64,000 nt of DNA from Thalassomonas actiniarum (GCF_000948975.2 NZ_CP059735.1:3968001-4032000), one strand, 5' to 3'. Counted from the stretch's first letter, positions 8,556 to 17,838 are shown. Notes: generated from the letters alone by a model not told the origin. Translations and numbers: made by a program.

Positions 8556-9989
8556 CTATGAGAGGCCCAGGACGTTTTTAATATGCGCATTGGCAAACAG
8601 CGCCCTGGGATCCATGGCCGCCCTTACCCTTAGGAATTCATCAAACTTAGGGTAACGGGCGCTTTGTTCTTTGGCGGTTAAGCTGTGTATCTTGCCCCAG
8701 TGCGGCCGGCCGTCGTATTTGAGGAAAATCGGCTCAATGGCAGCAAAATATTTTTTATAGTCTTTATCATGAAAGTTGTGGCAACTGATCGCGCAGCTGT
8801 CACGCTGATAAAACGGGCTTAACCAGATATCATCGCCCTTAATATAACGTACCTCGATTGGAAAAATCACGTTAATATTCTGTTTTTTAATGATATCTAG
8901 AATTTCCGTCAAGCATTTCACCCCATATTCTGCCGGTACCGAATATTCCATTTCATTAAAACGTATATCGCGGATATTGCCGAACACCTCATAGTTACGG
9001 CCGCTACGCATTTCTTTGCTGACCGTGCTGGCCCCGGCATTGATGATAAAACGCTTCATAAAAGGCACGGCGTCGATTACTTTGGAGAGGGTTTTAAAGG
9101 TTTCATAGGCATCGCCGCTACTTTCTTGAGGCTGGGATAACGCCTGCTCGTCAACCTCATCCAGCGTGATGCCCATAATATAATCGGCATGAGGCAATGC
9201 ATAGAGTTCAAAATGCCTGTGTTTGTCCCTGAGGGCTTCCGCCTGCTCAAGCCCTTCCTGCAGGTCCATCATCCAACTGGTTTCCTGCAGATAATACTTA
9301 TCTTTGGCCTGAATTTTCATGCCGGTAACCGCCCCGAGCGCGCCGATATTGTTACGAGCCGCCTGGAACAACTCAGTATTGTTATCCTGGCTGCAATGCA
9401 CTACTTCTCCCTGCCCGTTCACCAGCGACATGCCGATAACATTAGTAGACATAGAGCCTAAAGTAGCCCCTGTGCCGTGGGTGGAAGTGGCAATCGCGCC
9501 GCCAAAAGTCTGGGTATTAATATCCGGCATATTAATCAGGCTAAGGCCCTCTTGCCATAAAGGCTCTCCGGCACTGGCCAAAAAGGTATTGGCAGCCACT
9601 TCAAACTGCTTGGCCGCCTTGTCGATATGGGTAATACCGTTAAAATACGCCAGCGACATTAAAGATTCATTGGTAGGCACCAAAGGCGAAAAGCTGTGTC
9701 CTGCCCCCACCAGGCGAATCCCCTGCTTGGCCTTGGCGATCATACCGGATAACTCATCGGTATCCCTTGGCACCAGACGTTCATTAGGCTCGCTCACCTG
9801 ATTGCCGGACCAGTTGCTCCACGGCGGCACCCTTTGCCCGTCTTTACCTATCGCCCCCTGCAACACAGGCGCTTGCTGTTGTGGCTCGGCTTCACTACAG
9901 CCACTAAGCCCCAACGAGCTGGTAACTCCCACGGCAGCAGCCGCTTTCAGTACTTCCCGGCGATTCAGGTTAAGGCGTTCAAATTTCAT
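8556..9989 (-). CDS. Tat-exported FAD-binding sugar-lactone oxidase (D-arabinono-1,4-lactone oxidase family)
   Basis: 477 residues. The N-terminal LNRREVLKAAAAVG is a Tat signal, and LGLSGC gives a possible lipobox. The PCMH-type FAD domain shows IRLVGAGHSFSP, whose histidine fits the covalent FAD site of aldonolactone oxidases, and TFGGAIATSTHGTG. The C-terminal ALO domain has the conserved RPHWGKIH. The family oxidises L-gulono- or D-arabinono-lactones and related polyols with O2. It is the first gene of a two-gene operon with the PLP enzyme, and faces a TetR gene across a 105-bp gap holding an operator-like palindrome. Confidence 0.9.
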   Translation of the reverse strand: MKFERLNLNRREVLKAAAAVGVTSSLGLSGCSEAEPQQQAPVLQGAIGKDGQRVPPWSNWSGNQVSEPNERLVPRDTDELSGMIAKAKQGIRLVGAGHSFSPLVPTNESLMSLAYFNGITHIDKAAKQFEVAANTFLASAGEPLWQEGLSLINMPDINTQTFGGAIATSTHGTGATLGSMSTNVIGMSLVNGQGEVVHCSQDNNTELFQAARNNIGALGAVTGMKIQAKDKYYLQETSWMMDLQEGLEQAEALRDKHRHFELYALPHADYIMGITLDEVDEQALSQPQESSGDAYETFKTLSKVIDAVPFMKRFIINAGASTVSKEMRSGRNYEVFGNIRDIRFNEMEYSVPAEYGVKCLTEILDIIKKQNINVIFPIEVRYIKGDDIWLSPFYQRDSCAISCHNFHDKDYKKYFAAIEPIFLKYDGRPHWGKIHSLTAKEQSARYPKFDEFLRVRAAMDPRALFANAHIKNVLGLS

Positions 9990-10044
9990 GGGCAGGCAAT
10001 TCCTTTAGCTTGTTCTGGCTTATTTTTGACCACTATAAAATAAA

Positions 10045-10062
10045 CTTGTACGATGGTACAAG
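10045..10062. promoter_or_regulatory. Perfect inverted repeat, probable TetR operator
   Basis: CTTGTAC-GATG-GTACAAG, arms of 7 bp with a 4-bp centre, lies in the 105-bp gap between the divergent lactone oxidase and tetR genes. Its size and symmetry are typical of TetR-family operators and would allow control of both directions. The assignment is inferred from position. Confidence 0.75.
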
Positions 10063-10184
10063 ATGTATTTACAATAAAATCATGAATTAAGCGCATGCTT
10101 ACCAATAAACTTGTTATCATGGCGCTTGAAAGCCGGTGCTTAACCATACCCTTAGCCAAAAATATGGAGATCACAAACCAGGTC

Positions 10185-10859
10185 ATGAAGGCAAAAAAAT
10201 CCCGCGGCGAAGACACCAAAAACAAGATCTTAACCGCTACCCTGAAAATCATTAAGGCCCAGGGCATGCGTGCAGTGCGCCACCGGGCGGTAGCAACACA
10301 GGCAGGCGTTCCGCTGGGCTCTACCACTTATCATTTTTGCAGCATAGACGATCTGATCAGCTGCGCCTTTGAATACTGGCACCAGCAAATTGATGTCAGT
10401 AAAAACCCTTACTTTTTGGCAATTGCCGACAGCATTGAGCAAATGGGAAACACTCAGCTCAATGAGCAAACCCACAAGGAAAAAAATGCCGAACTCTTGT
10501 TTCAAGCCGCCGACGACTACTTAAAAGACCAAGTGATAGATCATATAGATGATCGGCGTATTGAGCTTGCCTTTCATCACGAAGCCTTGAGAAACCCCAA
10601 GCTTAATGCCCTGGTATTACACTCCTGGCAACAAGAGGTTGCCTATATCACTCAATTTTATAAAACGCTGGGGTCAAGTGCCCCCGAGCAGGATGCAGAA
10701 GTCACCTTTGCCTTGATATTACAGCTGGAAAAAAAGGCGATGATGTTGCTTGATAAAGACGCCCAGATAGAAGAATATAAAAATATTCGCCAGGTATTAA
10801 AGCGCCATGTGGCAGTATTGACTGGTGTCGAAACCTTAACTCCTCCTGTAACAACATAA
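10185..10859 (+). CDS. TetR-family transcriptional regulator
   Basis: The helix-turn-helix is clear: TKNKILTATLKIIKAQG followed by VRHRAVATQAGVPLGSTTYHF, then a helical ligand domain. Several ATGs are in frame (10095, 10119, 10164, 10185). The HTH begins soon after the last, giving 224 residues, the normal size for the family. The longer versions have no good ribosome site and would overlap promoter sequence, so the start is not certain. It is divergent from the Tat-exported oxidase/PLP operon and separated from it by a perfect palindrome, so repression of both directions is likely. Confidence 0.87.
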   Translation: MKAKKSRGEDTKNKILTATLKIIKAQGMRAVRHRAVATQAGVPLGSTTYHFCSIDDLISCAFEYWHQQIDVSKNPYFLAIADSIEQMGNTQLNEQTHKEKNAELLFQAADDYLKDQVIDHIDDRRIELAFHHEALRNPKLNALVLHSWQQEVAYITQFYKTLGSSAPEQDAEVTFALILQLEKKAMMLLDKDAQIEEYKNIRQVLKRHVAVLTGVETLTPPVTT

Positions 10860-11164
10860 AGACCGCCGGTTTCTTAAGGCTGCAATCTAAAATAATCTGC
10901 TGTTTTCTTCCAGCATAGCCAGGCTACTTTATCACTCGCGAATTTAATAGTAACGGAGCTAAAACCCCCTTTCTCTGTGGATTTATGGCTTTGTTTGCAT
11001 TAAGTATTTATGTTCAATATGCAACACTGTATAGACTGTTATATGGTAAGTATCAACGATACGGGTATTATGACTACATAATACCCGGCGGGTCACGGTA
11101 TAACCGGAGCTTCAATTACCGTTAACCCGCCCGCTTTCTCGCTTCGTTTAAGTCTTAGTCAAAC
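10860..11164. other. Intergenic region with two stacked inverted repeats
   Basis: No convincing ORF. CGGGTATTATG-acta-CATAATACCCG (11062-11087) is perfect over 11 bp. It is followed at once by an imperfect repeat GGCGGGTcACGGTA / TACCGTtaACCCGCC (11087-11100, 11117-11131). Neither has a U-tract on the plus strand, so these look more like a cruciform or transcript-end element between the converging tetR and small-ORF genes than a simple terminator. ACTGTATA occurs at 11026. Confidence 0.6.
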
Positions 11165-11446
11165 TTATTTCTTGCGGCTAAGCCCTCTCCAGCAGTCTTG
11201 CATCTCATCTATTTTCTCCCGGTAGCCGATAACCTGATATTTGAGCCAATAGCACAGATGCCGGATACCTTCACTGGTGTGGGGGGTGATGCATTCAGGT
11301 TCGCGGCCAACCGCAGCAAAGGCATCGAAGAGAAAAGCACATTCTTCACTGAATTTGCTAAAGTCATCACTAAGGTTAACAAAATCGCTTGATAACTGTT
11401 CTCTTTTAATTTCATCCTCTGTGAGGGGTAAGTTTGATTCAGACAT
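11165..11446 (-). CDS. Small hypothetical protein (93 aa)
   Basis: 93 residues, acidic N-terminal half and a C-terminal segment with HLCYWLKYQVIGYREKID. A strong ribosome site GGGAGG lies 8 nt before the ATG, which supports translation. Its start codon region overlaps the end of a 49-residue ORF (the TGA of that ORF lies inside ATGTCTGA), so the two are probably coupled. No recognised domain. Predicted cytosolic; function unknown. Confidence 0.6.
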   Translation of the reverse strand: MSESNLPLTEDEIKREQLSSDFVNLSDDFSKFSEECAFLFDAFAAVGREPECITPHTSEGIRHLCYWLKYQVIGYREKIDEMQDCWRGLSRKK

Positions 11447-11588
11447 GATACCTGCCTCCCTTATGGGTTAACTGTGTAGAGTTACCGATATAAACTTCCA
11501 GTGAAAGCTTGACTAGGGGAACGGGTATATTTTCTGTTAAAGAAACTTTAACCGAGTGAAACTCTGGCATATCATTAGGTTTAGCCAT
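11439..11588 (-). CDS. Small hypothetical protein (49 aa) overlapping the next gene
   Basis: It begins MAKPNDMPEFHSVKV and ends GGRYHV. GGAG lies 8 nt upstream of the ATG at 11588. Its last codons overlap the first codons of the 93-aa gene by 8 nt in a different frame, a typical translational-coupling arrangement. The centre (ENIPVPLVKLSLEVYIG) looks like two beta strands. No family is recognised, and it is too short for default gene calling. Confidence 0.55.
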   Translation of the reverse strand: MAKPNDMPEFHSVKVSLTENIPVPLVKLSLEVYIGNSTQLTHKGGRYHV

Positions 11589-12232
11589 GATGGATACTCC
11601 TATTATCTGTTGTGGTTAGCTGTCTCTGGGTGTTGTGAGCACTTAGGGGCAGCGCTTGGTTTATCTGTTAATGCTCTTTTGGGCTGTTAAGTACTCCTGC
11701 GTTGGTGAGGAATTCACCTACAAGTATTAGAACAAAATGACGGAAGAGCCAGACTGAAGGTGCATTTAATATTTATGCCAATTGTTGCCACTGTATAAAC
11801 AACTGTACAGTGAAATTAACCACATAATAAATATGAAGAAGAACCACTGAAAAATACAGGTTCTGTTCGACTGTTGCAGAAAATAAGGACTTACCGGCTT
11901 GTTAATAGACAGCAAGAGTCAATATGACTGGATTTAGCCAGGTTTTCTCTCATAACCTGGCATGTGACGACATAAGTATTTGAACCACTCCGACAAGTAT
12001 TCATTTTGTATGGGTGCTAACTAAAACCCGGTTCTAAATACTTTTTCAATAAATGGCAGTCCCCTTTTAGTACCAGCTATTAAAAGCTAAAGTTCATTTA
12101 AAACCTGCCAGGCTGATAGAATTATCCAAGAACGTTTACCCCTTAACACTAAACAGGACTGTATAAAAAGACAATTGAACTGTACTTCATCAAGCCTATT
12201 CAGGCGGGCGTATTCTTAATAAGCAAGTTTGC
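11589..12232. other. 640-bp intergenic region with repeated ACTGTA motifs
   Basis: No supported ORF on either strand. The clearest element is ACTGTA-N10-TACAGT at 11790-11811, a 22-bp inverted repeat. ACTGTATA recurs at 12158 and ACTGTA at 12179. The stretch holds the promoter of the two small minus-strand ORFs and the 3' end of the GGDEF-EAL gene. Confidence 0.5.
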
Positions 12233-14329
12233 TTAGACATTACCCAGATAATTTTCAAAATCTGCCAGCGGTAGCGGCTTGGAAAAATAATACCCCTGAA
12301 TATAGTCACAGCCATGCTCTTTTAAAAATTGAAGCTGTTTTTCATCTTCAACACCTTCGGCGACGGTTTTTAAATTTAAATTATTACTCAGGCTGATAAT
12401 AGATTTGATCACAGATTCGCCGCCGACACCACAGCCAATCTTATCGATAAAGCTCTTATCGATTTTTAAAATAGACAAGGGCAGATGTGTTAAATAGCTC
12501 AGGGAAGAATAACCGGTACCAAAGTCGTCAATAGAAACCGATACCCCGTGTTGATAAATTTCCTCCAGGTTTTTCATCACTTTTTGCGGCTCATACATTA
12601 AGGCCGACTCGGTGATTTCAAGTTCAACATAGTGACTGTCAACCCTGAATTCATGCAAATAATTTTTCAGTATCTGGCTAAAGCCTTCATCGAGCAACTG
12701 TAATGAAGAAACATTTATCGACAATTTGAACCCATCAGATATCACACCTGCACTCAACCAGCTAGCGACATGGCTAATGGACGTTTTCAGTACCCAGTCA
12801 CCCAGCTTTTGGATTTGTCCTGATTTTTCAGCTATCGGAATAAACACATGGGGACCGACAAAGCTGGCATCATCTTTAGGCCAGCGGATCAAAGCTTCAG
12901 CACCTATTACCTGACCGTTTTCGCTGGTAACCTTAGGCTGAAAATGCAAATCAAAGGCATTGGTTTCAACAAACAATTTTATTTTACTTTCGATGATGAA
13001 CCTTTGCTTAGTATCTTCTTGTAAATCATCACTGTAATAATGAACCTGATTTTTGCCGTTATCCTTAGCCTTGGTCAGCGCCAAAGCGGCGGAAGTCACC
13101 AGCTCATCCGCCAAGGTCATGCCTTCCAGTGTTGTCGCTACACCGATACTGCATGCCAGATATAAGGGCTGCTCAACTTCGCTTATCCCAATTTTTTGCG
13201 CCACGGCATCTTGTATGTTCCGGGTCAGGCGGCTAATGTCATCCAATGACTTAACCTCAGGCAGGATAAGAACAAATTCATCACCGCCCAGCCGGGACAA
13301 TAAGTTGTTTTCATCGGTACAGGCATTGATTCTACTTGCTATTATTTTTAAAATTGAATCTCCAACGCCATTGCCCAGGTTATCATTGATGAGCTTGAAA
13401 TTATCAATATCGATATGCAATAAGGCTAAGAAACTTTGCCCCCGGCGATGCACCGTTGATTCTGCAACCGAGGTGGTCAAGTACTCATGAAACATGACCC
13501 GGTTTGCAAGGCCGGTTAAGTCATCATAATTTGACAGCCTCACCAGCTGTCCTTCCACGTCTTTGAGGTAGCTTAAGTCCCTGAAAACAAAAACACAGCC
13601 CTTGGATGTTTCATCTATTGCCAGGCTATTGCAAGAGTAACTCACCGGCACCTGCTCTTGACCCCTTATTAAAAAGGCTTCAACATCACTGACACTGCCC
13701 TCGTGGTGACATAATCGAGATATTTGACTCTTTTTCCAGTCCTCGCTTGAAAGAAATGGCTGGATGCTTTTCCCGAACAGGTTGCTGTCTTTCCCTGCCA
13801 GCAGGGTTTGTTCGGCTTTGCTGTTCGCGTAGATGATAGCACCGTTTTCATCCAGCCCTATGATGCCTTCTCCTGCGGCAGATAAAATACGCTGTTGCTG
13901 AATAAAGGTCTGATAAACATTAACATAAGCTTGTTCTAACTCCCGTTTCCTTGATTCCAGTTCAAGAAAAACGCGAATTTTCGAAATCAATATATCCGGG
14001 TTAAACGGCTTAAAGATGTAATCAACCGCACCACATTCAAAACCACTGAGCACATGTTGAATTTCTTTATTGATGGCGGTAACGAAAACAATAGGCACAT
14101 TCATAGTATCCTCATTGTTTTTTAAATGGCCTGCCAGTTCAAAGCCATCCATTTCCGGCATTTGCACATCCAGTAAAAACAACAGGTATTCCTGCTCTAA
14201 CACCTTAAACAGGGCTTCGTTCCCGGAAGTCGCCGAGTCGCACTCCAGGCCCAATGGCTCTAATACCGCCTTCAGGGAAAAAATATTATTTTTATTGTCA
14301 TCCACGATCAAAATTCGTTGTTTATCCAT
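12233..14329 (-). CDS. Response regulator with REC-PAS-GGDEF-EAL domains (c-di-GMP turnover)
   Basis: 698 residues. The receiver domain (1-125) has the acidic pair DD10-11, phosphoacceptor D54 in LLDVQMPEMDG and the KP motif in IFKPF. A PAS domain (about 140-255) follows. Next is a GGDEF domain with the full RLGGDEF active site, preceded by DDLTGLANR, and an EAL domain with GAEALIRWP, EITESALM, DDFGTGYSSL and IQGYYFSKPL. Both catalytic halves keep their signature residues, so the protein may make or degrade c-di-GMP. It is divergent from the NIT-domain histidine kinase across 156 bp, which makes it the likely phosphorylation target of that kinase. Cytoplasmic. Confidence 0.95.
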   Translation of the reverse strand: MDKQRILIVDDNKNNIFSLKAVLEPLGLECDSATSGNEALFKVLEQEYLLFLLDVQMPEMDGFELAGHLKNNEDTMNVPIVFVTAINKEIQHVLSGFECGAVDYIFKPFNPDILISKIRVFLELESRKRELEQAYVNVYQTFIQQQRILSAAGEGIIGLDENGAIIYANSKAEQTLLAGKDSNLFGKSIQPFLSSEDWKKSQISRLCHHEGSVSDVEAFLIRGQEQVPVSYSCNSLAIDETSKGCVFVFRDLSYLKDVEGQLVRLSNYDDLTGLANRVMFHEYLTTSVAESTVHRRGQSFLALLHIDIDNFKLINDNLGNGVGDSILKIIASRINACTDENNLLSRLGGDEFVLILPEVKSLDDISRLTRNIQDAVAQKIGISEVEQPLYLACSIGVATTLEGMTLADELVTSAALALTKAKDNGKNQVHYYSDDLQEDTKQRFIIESKIKLFVETNAFDLHFQPKVTSENGQVIGAEALIRWPKDDASFVGPHVFIPIAEKSGQIQKLGDWVLKTSISHVASWLSAGVISDGFKLSINVSSLQLLDEGFSQILKNYLHEFRVDSHYVELEITESALMYEPQKVMKNLEEIYQHGVSVSIDDFGTGYSSLSYLTHLPLSILKIDKSFIDKIGCGVGGESVIKSIISLSNNLNLKTVAEGVEDEKQLQFLKEHGCDYIQGYYFSKPLPLADFENYLGNV

Positions 14330-14343
14330 AGCTCACCTGTAAC

Positions 14344-14357
14344 AAAACAATTGTTTT
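14344..14357. promoter_or_regulatory. 14-bp AT-rich palindrome in divergent promoter region
   Basis: AAAACAATTGTTTT is perfectly symmetric and lies 14 nt upstream of the GGDEF-EAL start codon, in the gap shared with the kinase. A regulator site is possible; no family assignment can be made. Confidence 0.4.
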
Positions 14358-14485
14358 CCATAACATTAATTAAAAATAGTCAATATTTTTCAGTTTACTA
14401 GAAAAGAGAAAAATTAAGGCTAAACTAGCAATAACGGGCACTTTGAGCCAACTTTCTCCAGGGATAGCAATGTACAGGACTGTAT

Positions 14486-17400
14486 ATGTTTAAAACTCAA
14501 AAAGTTGTTCACAAAATTCTATTAGCCTTTATTTTTCCTACCGTTATCCTCTTGGCTGTTACGGTGACAGGCCTGTTTAGCACATATCAGCACCACAGGG
14601 AGTTTGCCGACTTTCAACAGTTTTTAATCCATGGCCAGCAAGGAAGCTGGCTTTTATACGAATTGCAAAAAGAACGCGGCTACAGTACCGTTTTCATCGC
14701 AAGCGGGCAGCAGCTGTTTTCTCCTGAATATAAAATGCAGCAAAAGAAAACAGATGAAGCCTTAGCGGAATTTAACCGCTTGAAGATACCGCCGGACAAG
14801 CACCATTCCTTAGGCCTGGATGATAAGTTAAGCCGGCTTGCTACCAGCCTTTCACAAATAGAAGTGATTAGAAAAAAAGTGGAAAGCCAGGCCATAAGCA
14901 GCACCGAATCTTTTGAACTCTACTCGCGTATAAATGGCACTCTCATTGAGCTGACCACTTCGCTGTTCCAGGCAGCAAACGATGTAAAATCTGTGCAGCT
15001 GCTTAATAACCTGCTGAACTTCATCCGGGCACAGGAAAGTGCCGGCAAGGAGCGCGCCCTGATAAGCCAAGTGCTTGCTTCAAAAGTAATAACCCTGGAA
15101 AAAGTCAATCAGATTCTGCATTACGGCGAAAACCAGAGAACTTCGATAAACGGTATATTTTCAGCGGCGAGCCAGAGTCAAAAAAAACAATACCGGGAAG
15201 CATTTCCCCACTCGATAAACAACGCGGTCTCAATTACCCGGGAATTGATCGCCAGCCACTATCAGTTACAAATATTGTCATCAGCAATGATACAAAACAA
15301 CCAGCAGATAGAATTACAGTTACTCAGGAAAGCGCCTTCGCCAACCACGGAGAGCTCGATTTTCAATCAATCACTTAAACATGGCCAACAATTACAAAAC
15401 CTACTAAAAACAATACAGCAACTAGCCGGCGACAATGAAGCGCTCGCGGCTTTGATAACAAGTACCGCAACATCGCTTGCCAACTTTACCGCCTTACAGG
15501 CTGCAAACAACAGGGATACCCCGATAGCGTTAACCCGATTACAATCAGGACTGGAGCAAGTCATTTTCGCCGTAGAAACCCTCAACCAATCCCTGCTTAT
15601 ACAAGATACCAGGCAATGGTTCACCATATCAAGCAACAGGATTGATGCCTTGAAAAAAGTGGAAGATTTAATATTTGCACAGTTATATAACATCTCTTCT
15701 GCCAATATCGCAGATACCCGGCAAACCATAACTTTAGAACTGGCCTTCCTGATTATTCTCGCCTTATTCTTTGCACTGTTCTATTTTGTCATTATCCGGC
15801 GCATATTATCCAATTTTCATGAACTGACGACAGGACTGCTTAACTATTCGGAGGGAAATCTTGCCATCCGGCTGACTGCTGGCAATAAAGATGAATTTGC
15901 CGATATCTCGCAAGCCTTCAATAAGATGGCAGAAAAAACAGTATCTTACATAGAGAGGATCAGGAAAGACAAAGAAAGCCTTGATAATGCCGTTGGTGAA
16001 CGCACCTTGCTTTTGCAACAACAAACCGAAGAGTTTGCTTTCCAACATTGGCTCAGTGAAGGTTTGACCCAGCTCACCGCAGCGACCATCAACGAACCGT
16101 CAAGCAAATCTCTGTTCCAGAAAATGATCACTTTTTTATCCGAATACCTTAACAGCCAGGTGGGATTGATCTACCAGGCTAACGACAACGGCTTAACTTA
16201 TCAGGCGGGCTACGCGGTAAAAGAAGATGCCAATATCCAACAATCGATTGCCTATTCAGAAGGCATTATCGGCCAGGCAGCAACGCAACGCACGCCGGTA
16301 CGGGTATCGTCAACCCAGGAACTCGAATTTCCCCGTATCGAAACAGGGTTTATGACCATAATACCAAGAAATTTTATTGTTTTTCCCATCGTGAAAAACG
16401 ACCGTGTCATTGCCGTTGTCGCACTTGGCTCGGTTTATAAAATGGCGGATAAGGTTTCCACCTTCCTGGACTATGCCGCTACCTATATTGCCACAACCAT
16501 CGAAGTACTGGCATCTAAAGAAGCCACAACTTTGCTGCTTGAGGAAACCCAGCAACAATCGCGGGAACTTGCCGAAAAATCAAAACAAATCACTGAATTT
16601 AATGAAGAGTTAAAGGCTGCCAATCAACATAAGAGCGAGTTTCTGGCCAGTATGTCACATGAATTGCGCACCCCCTTAAACTCTATGCTTGTGCTCTCTG
16701 AACTGCTGGCAAAAAATGACGGCGATCATTTAACGGAGAAACAAGTTGAGAAAGCCCAAATTATCAATTCCGCCGGCAAAGACCTGCTCAGGCTGATCAA
16801 TGATATTTTAGATGTTTCCAAAATCGAGGCCGGCAAACTTGATGTAGACAAAGACCTTTTTGATTTACATGACCTGATGCAGGAGATCGCCACAACCCAC
16901 AGCTATGCGGTCAGAGAAAAGCAACTGGCGCTTGACCTTGATCTTGACGCCATTAAAAAGTGCCGGATTTATAGCGATGCCCATCGTATCAAACAAATCA
17001 TGCATAACTTCTTTTCAAATGCCATTAAATTTACCGAACACGGCAGCATCAAAATATCCGGCACGATTGATGACAGCAGGGAGCAACCTGCCGCCGTTAT
17101 TACCGTAACCGATACCGGTATCGGCATATCCAAAGAAAATGTCAACAAGATGTTTCAAAAGTTCACGCAAGCCGACAGCAGCATCAGCAGGCGTTTTGGC
17201 GGTACCGGCCTTGGTTTGTTTATCAGTAACAAATTGGCAAATTTATTGGGAGCCGACATAAAAGTCAAAAGTAGCGAAGGAAAAGGCTCGGCTTTTTCAT
17301 TGGTGCTTCCCATAGAAGCACTCTCAAACCTTGATGCCCGGATGCCTGCTCAAGCCTCTGAAACACTGCCGCCGCCTGCTGCCGTACCTGAGCTGAAAGT

Positions 17401-17821
17401 AGTAAACAGCAAAGCGTTATTTAATGATGAGCCAACAACGCTGGATTTTCAGCCTATCCCGGAAAAACAGGTTATTCTGGCAGGCAGCGATGCTATTACC
17501 GTGATGCACCTGAAAAAAGCCATCAAGTGCTTTGAGTTAACAACCGCCATAAAAACCAATATTCCCGAGGCTTTGGATTCACTCAGCCAAAGCGACGATT
17601 TTCACGGCGCTGTGATTGACGTACCACTAAAAAAGGAACAGCTGTCAAGCTATTTAACCGCCGTAGAGAATGTTACTGACAAGCCTGTCGTATTGATATA
17701 TCCCAGCCAATTTCACACTGAGATCACAAAACTTGATGAACAAAGCAATGTTTTTGCTTTTCAACGCCCCTTGGGACATCAGGAATTATTAACCAAGATT
17801 CAAGAAATGTTAGCTGGCTGA
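14486..17821 (+). CDS. NIT-domain sensor histidine kinase with HAMP, GAF and degenerate receiver
   Basis: 1111 residues. TM1 lies at about 11-34. A periplasmic NIT domain follows, with LQKERGYSTVFIASG and later RAQESAGKERA, both NIT hallmarks. TM2 is at about 415-440, then HAMP and GAF (about 520-680). HisKA has SMSHELRTPLN (H725). HATPase has N-box NFFSNAIKF, G1 TDTGIGIS and G2 GGTGLGLFIS. The last 130 residues resemble a receiver fold, but the acidic pocket is reduced and the KP lysine is replaced (RPLGHQEL), so this module is probably not phosphorylated normally. NIT domains bind nitrate/nitrite in NasR-type proteins. The divergent REC-PAS-GGDEF-EAL gene is the probable partner. Confidence 0.93.
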   Translation: MFKTQKVVHKILLAFIFPTVILLAVTVTGLFSTYQHHREFADFQQFLIHGQQGSWLLYELQKERGYSTVFIASGQQLFSPEYKMQQKKTDEALAEFNRLKIPPDKHHSLGLDDKLSRLATSLSQIEVIRKKVESQAISSTESFELYSRINGTLIELTTSLFQAANDVKSVQLLNNLLNFIRAQESAGKERALISQVLASKVITLEKVNQILHYGENQRTSINGIFSAASQSQKKQYREAFPHSINNAVSITRELIASHYQLQILSSAMIQNNQQIELQLLRKAPSPTTESSIFNQSLKHGQQLQNLLKTIQQLAGDNEALAALITSTATSLANFTALQAANNRDTPIALTRLQSGLEQVIFAVETLNQSLLIQDTRQWFTISSNRIDALKKVEDLIFAQLYNISSANIADTRQTITLELAFLIILALFFALFYFVIIRRILSNFHELTTGLLNYSEGNLAIRLTAGNKDEFADISQAFNKMAEKTVSYIERIRKDKESLDNAVGERTLLLQQQTEEFAFQHWLSEGLTQLTAATINEPSSKSLFQKMITFLSEYLNSQVGLIYQANDNGLTYQAGYAVKEDANIQQSIAYSEGIIGQAATQRTPVRVSSTQELEFPRIETGFMTIIPRNFIVFPIVKNDRVIAVVALGSVYKMADKVSTFLDYAATYIATTIEVLASKEATTLLLEETQQQSRELAEKSKQITEFNEELKAANQHKSEFLASMSHELRTPLNSMLVLSELLAKNDGDHLTEKQVEKAQIINSAGKDLLRLINDILDVSKIEAGKLDVDKDLFDLHDLMQEIATTHSYAVREKQLALDLDLDAIKKCRIYSDAHRIKQIMHNFFSNAIKFTEHGSIKISGTIDDSREQPAAVITVTDTGIGISKENVNKMFQKFTQADSSISRRFGGTGLGLFISNKLANLLGADIKVKSSEGKGSAFSLVLPIEALSNLDARMPAQASETLPPPAAVPELKVVNSKALFNDEPTTLDFQPIPEKQVILAGSDAITVMHLKKAIKCFELTTAIKTNIPEALDSLSQSDDFHGAVIDVPLKKEQLSSYLTAVENVTDKPVVLIYPSQFHTEITKLDEQSNVFAFQRPLGHQELLTKIQEMLAG

Positions 17822-17838
17822 CAAGGCATGGTAAAGTA

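Noticed and set aside
11790-11811. LexA (SOS) box
   Set aside because: The gammaproteobacterial LexA box is CTG-N10-CAG. Here the CTG and CAG ends are separated by 14 bases, so it is reported only as an inverted repeat.
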